From JAITWN01 sp964546765 (GTDB taxonomy: Bacteria; Pseudomonadota; Gammaproteobacteria; SZUA-140): a stretch of DNA of 5,290 bases. The stretch covers positions 1 through 5,290 of the forward strand of contig CAZJKV010000120.1 in NCBI GenBank assembly GCA_964546765.1, read 5' to 3'. Under the pieces are notes generated by a model. The model searched no databases and was not told the origin of the DNA. It worked only from the letters and a program-made list of their open reading frames with translations. Within the stretch, counting starts at the first letter, position 1. Every line of letters starts with the position of its first letter. Both the position numbers and the translations under genes were made by a program. Shown here in pieces: positions 1 through 4,715 of the stretch.

Positions 1-1
1 G

Positions 2-874
2 GCCCGGGCGCGGCTCGAGGCGGCCGAGGCCGAGCTCGAAAACCGTCAGTCCCAGCACCGCCTCGCGCAGACCGAATACGAACGCGTCAGGACCCTGCAC
101 GAACGCGGCCTCGTCGCCGTCGAAGAGCGCGACCGGCGGCAGAGCCAGCGCGATTCCGCGCGCTCGGCCGAGCACGCGGCCAGACATGCCGTCGATGTCG
201 CCCGCTTCGAACTCGAGGCGGCGCGCGCCGTGCTGCAGATCGCCGACGGCGAGCGATCCTCGAGTGATCAGCCGACGCTCGCGGTCCACGCACCGATCTC
301 CGGCACCGTGACCCGGCGCCATCGCTGTTGCGAAGGCCCAGCCCAGGCCGGCGAGCAGATCCTCGAGATCGGCGATCTCGCCGGCGATCTCGAAATCCAG
401 GTCGACCTGCTGTCGGTCGAGGCTGTCCGCGTGCGCCCCGGCATGCGCGTCGTCATCGAGCGCTGGGGCGGCGGCGACGATCTCGAGGGCCGGGTGCGGC
501 GCGTCGAGCCGTCCGGGTTCACCCGGGTCTCGGCGCTCGGCGTCGACGAACAGCGCGTGCCGGTGCTGGTCGAGATCACGTCGCCGCGCGAGCAATGGGA
601 AAATCTCGGCGACGGATTCCGCATCGAGGCGCGCTTCATCCTGTGGGAGGGCGATGACGTCACCCATATTCCGACCAGCGCGCTGTTTCGCAGCAACAAT
701 CAGTGGTCGGTCTATGTCGTCGAGAACGACCGCGCGGCGCAGCGCGCGGTCACGATCGGGCGCAGGAGCGGGCTGCGGACACAAGTCGTCGAGGGGCTGC
801 GGGCGGGGGAGACCATCATCACGCATCCGGGGGACCGGATAGGGGATGGGGTGAGGGTGGCGGTAGACAGGTAG
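2..874 (+). CDS. HlyD-family periplasmic adaptor (membrane fusion protein) of an efflux pump, 5' partial
   Basis: The frame is open from position 2 to the TAG at 872-874, giving 290 visible residues with the N-terminus cut off by the window edge. Residues 1 to about 80 are rich in Ala, Glu, Arg and Gln and read as the coiled-coil hairpin. Residues 93-103 (LAVHAPISGTV) are the second half of the lipoyl domain. The beta-barrel follows (LEIQVDLL, RPGMRVVIERWGGG), and then a membrane-proximal domain with PTSALF and a GLRAGETIITHPGDRI end. In this family the protein links an inner-membrane RND or ABC transporter to an outer-membrane channel. The GTG at 230 is internal, because the coil upstream is in frame and expected. 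No transporter subunit follows within the window, so a linked partner would have to be upstream. The substrate is unknown. Two adjacent Cys (109-110) are an oddity. The family call is secure; the pump type is not. Confidence 0.9.
   Translation, partial: ARARLEAAEAELENRQSQHRLAQTEYERVRTLHERGLVAVEERDRRQSQRDSARSAEHAARHAVDVARFELEAARAVLQIADGERSSSDQPTLAVHAPISGTVTRRHRCCEGPAQAGEQILEIGDLAGDLEIQVDLLSVEAVRVRPGMRVVIERWGGGDDLEGRVRRVEPSGFTRVSALGVDEQRVPVLVEITSPREQWENLGDGFRIEARFILWEGDDVTHIPTSALFRSNNQWSVYVVENDRAAQRAVTIGRRSGLRTQVVEGLRAGETIITHPGDRIGDGVRVAVDR
829..857 (+). other. G-rich tract at the 3' end of the adaptor gene (possible G-quadruplex)
   Basis: Four G runs of 3-5 bases (829-833, 842-845, 848-851, 855-857) are separated by gaps of 8, 2 and 3 bases. 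One gap slightly exceeds the usual 7-base loop limit. The tract is coding, and codons here switch to GGG, AGG and ATA, whereas the rest of the gene prefers GGC and CGC. Quadruplex formation is only a possibility. Confidence 0.25.
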
Positions 875-1064
875 CAGCAGAACATTTCCGAACATCGCGC
901 TGGAGATCCGGCCACGCAGCAGAGCAGTGCGGTTGGCGTACTTAATACCAATGAACTACGTCATGCGAACAATGATAGGCGGATGCGGCATATCTCGGCC
1001 GGGTGATCACGGCAGGGGGAGATTCGTGGGGTGCTCACCTTGTCGTGATTCTATAAGGACTTTT

Positions 1065-1080
1065 CTCTGCGGAAGCAGAG
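1065..1080. repeat. Perfect 6-bp hairpin with GGAA tetraloop
   Basis: CTCTGC (1065-1070) pairs perfectly with GCAGAG (1075-1080) around a GGAA loop of the GNRA type. Three further T-G wobble pairs (1062-1064 with 1081-1083) can extend the + strand RNA form. There is no T tract after it, so it is not a standard terminator. A hairpin with a nearly identical stem (CTCTGG/CCAGAG) lies on the other side of the antitoxin gene. Confidence 0.55.
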
Positions 1081-1109
1081 GGGTATCTCTCAGCGATCTA
1101 CGTCGCCGC

Positions 1110-1130
1110 TTGACAAGTGTAGTATATGTT
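1110..1130 (+). promoter_or_regulatory. Possible truncated promoter/operator of a toxin-antitoxin module
   Basis: A perfect -35 consensus TTGACA (1110-1115) is followed by TGTAGTATAT and then directly by the ATG at 1131. No -10 hexamer stands at the required 16-18 bp distance, since that position falls inside the coding sequence. Only half of any TGTAGTA palindrome is present. This could be a module control region joined to the antitoxin by a deletion, or simply chance. It is weak evidence. Confidence 0.25.
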
Positions 1131-1448
1131 ATGGCAAAGACTTCATCCAAGATCAGGTTAAAGACAAAGACGGTTCCCTATGACGTTGCGGATCAATTAC
1201 GCACGCCGGAAGAAATGGCTGCATATCTGGATGCATGGCTGACCGAAGCGCCAGATGATGTGGCCGGAATAGCACGGACGCTGGGTGACATTGCACGTGC
1301 TAAGGGCATGTCGAAAGTGGCGCGAGATGCAGGCCTCAGCAGGGAGAGTCTGTACAAGGCGCTAAGTGAGGATGGTAATCCGAGTCTTGCGACGGTATTG
1401 AAGGTAGCTAAGGCACTCGGCTTACAGTTGCATGCCAAAGCAGCATAG
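1131..1448 (+). CDS. HigA-like addiction-module antitoxin (HTH), without adjacent toxin
   Basis: The 105-residue product matches the plan of the putative addiction-module antidote family that partners RelE/HigB-like 'killer' toxins. It has a short basic head, then the PYDVADQLRTPEEMAAYLDAWL segment (residues 16-37, including the family's 'TPEE...YL' start). The GDIARAKGM motif (52-60) follows. An XRE-type helix-turn-helix spans about 60-79 (SKVARDAGLSRESLYKALS), and the tail is GNPSLATVLKVAKALGL (82-98). Such proteins neutralise the toxin and repress their own operon by DNA binding. Length is slightly above the usual size because of a Lys-rich N-terminus. ATG 1131 is chosen because family homology begins soon after it and the upstream frame makes no sense as protein, although no clear Shine-Dalgarno precedes it. 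Normally the toxin gene sits just upstream; none is seen here, nor downstream. It may be a solitary regulator, an anti-addiction antitoxin or a decaying remnant. Confidence 0.85.
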   Translation: MAKTSSKIRLKTKTVPYDVADQLRTPEEMAAYLDAWLTEAPDDVAGIARTLGDIARAKGMSKVARDAGLSRESLYKALSEDGNPSLATVLKVAKALGLQLHAKAA

Positions 1449-1463
1449 CTCTGGCGCCCAGAG
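1449..1463. repeat. Perfect hairpin abutting the antitoxin stop codon
   Basis: CTCTGG (1449-1454) pairs with CCAGAG (1458-1463) around a CGC loop, beginning at the first base after the TAG. It is followed by ACAAAAC rather than T residues, so it is at best an atypical terminator or an mRNA 3' stabiliser. The stem shares CTCTG/CAGAG with the hairpin at 1065-1080. Confidence 0.5.
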
Positions 1464-1584
1464 ACAAAACCGAACAATGTGCTTCAGACGACTCTTGACT
1501 GCTCCTTCTCTTCGCTGCTGCTCAGGTCGATCGCCGTCAAGCGTGTCTGAGCATTGGCGTTGGTGACCGAGAAAGGTGTGACCA

Positions 1585-2097
1585 GTGGCATCGATTCGTT
1601 GTTTCCAACAAGCTGACCGTCAGGCCCTTTCCGATCTTGTGATGCAATTGCATGAATCCCTTCGCCCATTTGATGTCGACCTTGCGCCTACTGATCTGAT
1701 CATCGAGCAGCACTTCAACGAGTTGATGTCACGGGTGGAGCAGACAGCAGGGGCGATTTTCGTCGCTGAGGACGATGGCTGCCTAATCGGATATGTGTGC
1801 CTTTGGGGGTTCATAACGCCTGATGACCTGGACGAGAGAACAGATCCGTACAGTTTTATGGCAGAACTTTTCGTCCAGCCAAAGTATCGGAGTCTCGGGA
1901 TCGGTCGTATGCTTGTTGAAAAAGCGGAACGTCATGCCGCCGACTGCGGGACGTACAAGTTGGAGTTGAAGGTGCTTGCGCGTAACGAATCAGCAATACA
2001 GTTCTATGAGGTGCTTGGCTATGCACCTCGTGTGGTGATCATGGACAAGCGAATATCGACGGACGATCGTGAAGGGGGGCTGATGTTCGATGAATAA
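1585..2097 (+). CDS. GNAT-family N-acetyltransferase
   Basis: The 170-residue product has the GNAT fold signature. The N-terminal strand and helices are IRCFQQADRQALSDLVMQLHESL (4-26). Central strands are AIFVAEDDGCLIGYVCLW (57-74) and then FMAELFVQPKYR (91-102). The acetyl-CoA pyrophosphate loop is R102-S-L-G-I-G107. The C-terminal part LELKVLARNESAIQFYEVLGY (126-146) carries the conserved Asn134 and Tyr141. Members move an acetyl group from acetyl-CoA to an amine on a small molecule, antibiotic or protein N-terminus; the substrate here is unknown. The GTG at 1585 is the start because an in-frame TGA lies just upstream at 1579-1581, and GAAAGG (1571-1576) is well spaced as a ribosome site. 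Codon use is less GC-biased than in the flanking genes, suggesting acquired DNA together with the antitoxin. The gap of 136 bp to the antitoxin permits but does not prove co-transcription. Confidence 0.9.
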   Translation: MASIRCFQQADRQALSDLVMQLHESLRPFDVDLAPTDLIIEQHFNELMSRVEQTAGAIFVAEDDGCLIGYVCLWGFITPDDLDERTDPYSFMAELFVQPKYRSLGIGRMLVEKAERHAADCGTYKLELKVLARNESAIQFYEVLGYAPRVVIMDKRISTDDREGGLMFDE

Positions 2098-2102
2098 CGC
2101 GG

Positions 2103-2122
2103 TCCGTGCACAACGGCACGGA
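2103..2122. terminator. Hairpin after the GNAT gene, weak terminator candidate
   Basis: TCCGTGC (2103-2109) pairs perfectly with GCACGGA (2116-2122) around a 6-base loop, 5 bases after the TAA. There is no immediate T run; the T-rich part begins near 2141. It could end the GNAT transcript inefficiently or protect its 3' end. Confidence 0.35.
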
Positions 2123-2140
2123 TAAATGGTGCCGACCCAT

Positions 2141-2216
2141 CTATTTATTTATTATTATCGTGACACCTATTTTCAGCTGTTCTTATGCGGTTATTATATA
2201 TATTTCATATAAATCC
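2141..2216. other. AT-rich, low-complexity intergenic block
   Basis: This block is dominated by TTATT and ATAT repeats and contrasts strongly with the GC-rich genes that follow. It marks the right side of the AT-richer segment and may serve as an upstream promoter element or a site for nucleoid proteins. A 28-codon Tyr-rich open frame at 2126-2212 is a by-product of the composition and I do not count it as a gene. Confidence 0.45.
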
Positions 2217-2222
2217 CGTCAC

Positions 2223-2252
2223 TTGCGCACGATTGTGCGTGGTGCGTATATT
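2223..2252 (+). promoter_or_regulatory. Candidate cytochrome b561 promoter containing an inverted repeat
   Basis: TTGCGC (2223-2228, 3 of 6 to the -35 consensus) is separated by 18 bp from TATATT (2247-2252, 5 of 6 to the -10). Within it CGCAC (2226-2230) and GTGCG (2235-2239) form a perfect inverted repeat around GATT, overlapping the -35 and the spacer, as an operator would. Transcription from here would leave a leader of about 80 bases before the b561 start. The -35 is poor, and other AT-rich hexamers nearby could serve instead. Confidence 0.3.
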
Positions 2253-2338
2253 TCGTTCATCAGGTGATGACATGCGATCCAGCGATTTGCAGAATGGCGA
2301 CATGACAGGAACGTCAACCTACGTATGAGGAAATCACA

Positions 2339-2899
2339 ATGCAAATGGACACGCCGAGCAAGTTAAGCAGTACCACCGTAATCCTGCACTGGCTGGTCAC
2401 CATCGCCGTGATCGGAATGCTGACGATCGGAATCTACATGACCCAGACCGAGACCTTTGCGCTGTATCCGTGGCACAAGTCGTTCGGTTTGTTGGTATTC
2501 GTGCTCGTCGTTGCGCGGGCCCTGTGGCGGATCAAAAACGGCTGGCCCGAGCCGGTCGGCAACTATCCGAGTTACGAGCGGATGCTGGCGAAGACTGTCC
2601 ATTGGGTCCTGGTCGTCGGCCCCGTGCTGATGCCGATCTCTGGTTTTCTGATGTCCTCGCTCGGTGGCACCGGCGTCTCGTTGTTCGGCCTCGAAATCGT
2701 TGCGCGCAATCCGGACCCGGTCGATCCTCAGAAGGTAATACCGCACAATGAGGGGTTGGCCGGTTTCTTCCGCAGCATCCATGGCATTGTCGCCTGGGCG
2801 CTGGTGATCGGCATTCTGCTGCACATCGCCGGCGCGCTCAAGCATCATGTGGTCGACAAGGACGGCACGATGCGGCGCATGTTCGGCGCCAGGGTCTAG
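2339..2899 (+). CDS. Cytochrome b561 (CybB/YodB-type), di-heme membrane protein
   Basis: The 186-residue product is full length for bacterial b561. Four membrane segments lie at about 12-34, 47-64, 87-107 and 147-166. Conserved histidines sit where the family has them: H17 in TVILHW (segment 1), H46 in PWHKS before segment 2, H88 in VHW before segment 3, H148 in SIHG and H162 in LLHIAGALKHH in segment 4. H17, H46, H148 and H162 are the likely axial ligands of two b hemes. The C-terminus KDGTMRRMFG is also typical. The family moves electrons from quinol in the inner membrane; E. coli CybB acts as a superoxide:ubiquinone oxidoreductase, but the partner here is unknown. TGAGG (2326-2330) is 8 bases before ATG 2339, which favours that start over the ATG at 2345. 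The long AT-rich leader upstream suggests a separate transcription unit. Confidence 0.93.
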   Translation: MQMDTPSKLSSTTVILHWLVTIAVIGMLTIGIYMTQTETFALYPWHKSFGLLVFVLVVARALWRIKNGWPEPVGNYPSYERMLAKTVHWVLVVGPVLMPISGFLMSSLGGTGVSLFGLEIVARNPDPVDPQKVIPHNEGLAGFFRSIHGIVAWALVIGILLHIAGALKHHVVDKDGTMRRMFGARV

Positions 2900-2941
2900 G
2901 CCCGCCACCATGTCGTGATACATGCAGACGAAAGTCGAATC

Positions 2942-2966
2942 GTTGCGGGGGCAGACTGCCCACAAC
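2942..2966. repeat. Imperfect hairpin between b561 and yaiI
   Basis: GGGCA (2949-2953) pairs with TGCCC (2957-2961) around a 3-base loop. GTTG (2942-2945) and CAAC (2963-2966) extend the stem past an uneven internal loop. No T tract follows. It may be an atypical terminator for b561 or a leader structure for the next gene. Confidence 0.3.
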
Positions 2967-2990
2967 GGCGCGGATACAGGTGGGTGATCA

Positions 2991-3446
2991 ATGATTATCT
3001 GGGTCGACGCCGACGCCTGTCCCGCGGTGGTCAAGGATATCCTGTTCCGTGCCGCCGAACGCACCCGCGTCCCGGTGACGCTGGTTGCGAACCAGCCCTT
3101 GCGTATCCCGCGCTCGCCATTGGTCCGCATCATCCAGGTCAATGCCGGTTTCGACGTCGCCGATCAGGAGATCGTCAGTCGCGTCAGCGCCGGCGACCTC
3201 GTCATCACCAGTGACATCCCGCTGGCGGCGGAGGTGCTCGCCAAGGGCGCCGAGGCGCTGAGCCCGCGAGGCGAGCTGCACACCGCAGACACCATTCGCG
3301 ACCGGCTGGTGATGCGCGACTTCATGGACACGCTGCGTGCCAGCGGCATTCAGACCGGTGGACCGGCGACGATGAGTCAGAGCGATCGCAAGGCATTTGC
3401 CGATCAACTGGATCGGATCCTGACGCGTCATCAGAACAATATGTGA
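2991..3446 (+). CDS. yaiI: YaiI/YqxD family protein (UPF0178, DUF188)
   Basis: The 151-residue product matches this family over its whole length. The start IIWVDADACP (2-11) carries the family's acidic D6 and D8 and C10. Then come VANQPLRIP (32-40), GFDVADQEI (53-61), the GDLVITSDIPLA block (68-79), SPRGELHTADTI (91-102), RDFMDTLRASG (109-119), QTGGP (121-125) and SQSDRKAFADQLDRIL (129-144). The fold is related to the PIN/NYN nuclease superfamily, and the clustered aspartates (D6, D8, D58, D75) resemble a metal site, but no activity has been established for the family as far as I know. ATG 2991 begins directly at the conserved first strand and is preceded by GGTGGG (2979-2984). It lies 91 bp after b561 on the same strand and could be read from the same transcript. 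Confidence 0.93.
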   Translation: MIIWVDADACPAVVKDILFRAAERTRVPVTLVANQPLRIPRSPLVRIIQVNAGFDVADQEIVSRVSAGDLVITSDIPLAAEVLAKGAEALSPRGELHTADTIRDRLVMRDFMDTLRASGIQTGGPATMSQSDRKAFADQLDRILTRHQNNM

Positions 3447-3501
3447 ATCATCATGATGCATCGCGCGCAGGTTGATTTTCGCCGCGATGTCAGGCATTTT
3501 C

Positions 3502-3530
3502 TGGACATTTCTCCTGCTTTTTGCTATGTT
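3502..3530 (+). promoter_or_regulatory. Sigma70-type extended -10 promoter of the methyltransferase gene
   Basis: TGGACA (3502-3507, 5 of 6 to consensus) is followed by an exact 17-bp spacer and TATGTT (3525-3530, 4 of 6), with TGC just before the -10 giving an extended -10 element. Transcription would begin near 3537-3538, leaving a leader of about 47 bases with AGGGG before ATG 3585. This is the best promoter in the window. Confidence 0.6.
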
Positions 3531-3584
3531 TCCTCCCATAATTTCAATACCTTACCGATAATCAAGCACATTCAGGGGTATTCC

Positions 3585-4628
3585 ATGTCTGATTCCTGGA
3601 AAGACAAGAAGGGTGGCGAATGGGGCTGGGACCTGCCGGAGGGCATGGACCCGATGAAGGTGATGCAGATGGCCTCCGCCTACTGGGATTCCTGCGTTCT
3701 GCACGCCGCGAATCGCCTCAACATCTTCAGCCTGCTCGATGACAAGAGCAAGGATCTCGATACGCTGACCCGCGAGACCGAGGCCGACCGCCGTTGTCTC
3801 GGTGCGTTGCTGAGCGCGCTGGTGACGCTGGGCTTCCTCGACCGCGATGGCGACGTGTTCCGCAATTCGCCGTTGAGCAGGACCTTCCTCGCCGAGTCGA
3901 GCAAGTTCTACCAGGGCGGCATCGTCTACATGTTCGAGAACTGGTACGAGGCCTGGGGCAAGCTCTACGACGTCGTGAAGACCGGCAAGCCGTCCGCACT
4001 GATGCACCAGGCCTACAGCGACGAAGAGACCCGCAACTACATGATGGGCATGCACAACCGCGCGCTGTCGCAGTCCGACGTGCTGACCTCGATGTTCGAT
4101 CTCACCGGCAAGAAGCAACTGATGGACGTCGGCTGCGGCCCGGCGACTTTCGCGGTGAAGTTCTGCGAGCGCTATCCCGGACTCAACGCGGTTGCGATGG
4201 ATCGTGAGCAGACCCTGATGATCGCCAAAGAGATCGTAGACATGTACAACATGCACGATCGCGTCAAGCTGCTGCCGGGCGACTACAACACCGACAGTCT
4301 TGGAACCGGTAACGACGCGATGCTACTGTCGTCGATGACGAACCAGGAGTCGCCGGAGAACATCAAGAAGCTGCTCAAGAAGTGCTACGACTCGATGAAC
4401 AAGGACGGTGTCATCATGATCCAGGAGCAGCTCTTGTGGGGCGACAAGAAAGGCCCGAAGCTCGCCGCGCTGATCGGCGTCAACCAGATCATCAACACCG
4501 TCGGCGGCTCGTCATATTCGACGACCGAGATGGAGGACATCCTGCGCGAGGTCGGTTTCACCGACATCAAGTCAGAGCAGATGGACCCGCCGAGCCCGTT
4601 CATCATGGTCAGCGGCTACAAGCGCTGA
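3585..4628 (+). CDS. SAM-dependent methyltransferase, dimerising O-methyltransferase type
   Basis: The 347-residue product has two parts. Residues 25-105 are a winged-helix dimerisation domain (YWDSCVLHAANRLNIFSLL, then LGALLSALVTLGFLDRDGDVFRNSPLSRTFL). From about 165 there is a Rossmann fold with SAM motif I LMDVGCGPATFAVKF (179-193), acidic D206 for the ribose, GDY (232-234), and the late motif TTEMEDILREVGFTDIK (313-329). Plant-type and acetylserotonin-type O-methyltransferases share this plan. Where they have the catalytic His in a motif like LHDW, this protein reads SSMTNQESPENIKKLL (249-264) without His, so the chemistry may differ. The head (SWKDKKGGEWGWDLPEG) is unusually Trp- and Gly-rich. 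ATG 3585 is chosen over the in-frame ATG at 3453 because AGGGG (3574-3578) precedes it and a good promoter lies between the two. The substrate is unknown. Confidence 0.85.
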   Translation: MSDSWKDKKGGEWGWDLPEGMDPMKVMQMASAYWDSCVLHAANRLNIFSLLDDKSKDLDTLTRETEADRRCLGALLSALVTLGFLDRDGDVFRNSPLSRTFLAESSKFYQGGIVYMFENWYEAWGKLYDVVKTGKPSALMHQAYSDEETRNYMMGMHNRALSQSDVLTSMFDLTGKKQLMDVGCGPATFAVKFCERYPGLNAVAMDREQTLMIAKEIVDMYNMHDRVKLLPGDYNTDSLGTGNDAMLLSSMTNQESPENIKKLLKKCYDSMNKDGVIMIQEQLLWGDKKGPKLAALIGVNQIINTVGGSSYSTTEMEDILREVGFTDIKSEQMDPPSPFIMVSGYKR

Positions 4629-4715
4629 GGGCTCGCGCAATCAAGACGTAACGCGCCTGCAGGCATGATTGCTGGCACGCCTTCCTGCATACCGGCACGG
4701 TTAACAGGGAAAGTC

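Larger units (their letters stand above)
875..1130. other. Gene-free stretch upstream of the antitoxin
   Basis: No recognisable gene is present. One + frame stays open from a weak GTG at 927 into the antitoxin gene. Its 68 extra codons (MRLAYLIPMNYV...) are rich in Arg, Gly and Cys and match no toxin I know, so I do not count them as protein. The stretch is less GC-rich than the adaptor gene. It holds the hairpin at 1065-1080 and a TTGACA at 1110-1115. There is also a TATAAG at 1052-1057 without a good -35 partner. Confidence 0.5.

Noticed and set aside
927..1130. In-frame upstream extension of the antitoxin starting at GTG 927
   Set aside because: The 68 residues resemble no known N-terminus or toxin, the GTG has no good ribosome site, and family homology begins after ATG 1131.
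1484..1669. Minus-strand 61-codon frame between antitoxin and GNAT
   Set aside because: It overlaps the real GNAT start, has no recognised family and no support beyond being open.
1449..2125. Integron cassette carrying the GNAT gene
   Set aside because: I looked for paired GTTRRRY and RYYYAAC core sites at the gene borders and found no proper attC site.
2126..2212. 28-codon Tyr/Phe-rich plus-strand frame in the AT-rich spacer
   Set aside because: No convincing ribosome site, and the composition follows directly from the AT-rich repeats.
2363..3142. Long minus-strand frame (259 codons) across b561 and yaiI
   Set aside because: It is a shadow of two clear plus-strand genes; its sequence is His/Arg/Asp-rich and resembles no family.
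3453..3584. Upstream in-frame start for the methyltransferase at ATG 3453
   Set aside because: It would place a strong promoter inside the coding region; ATG 3585 has a good ribosome site and begins the plausible protein.
3552..4256. Minus-strand 234-codon frame opposite the methyltransferase
   Set aside because: Antisense shadow of a gene with clear SAM-binding motifs; low-complexity His/Val/Ala-rich translation.
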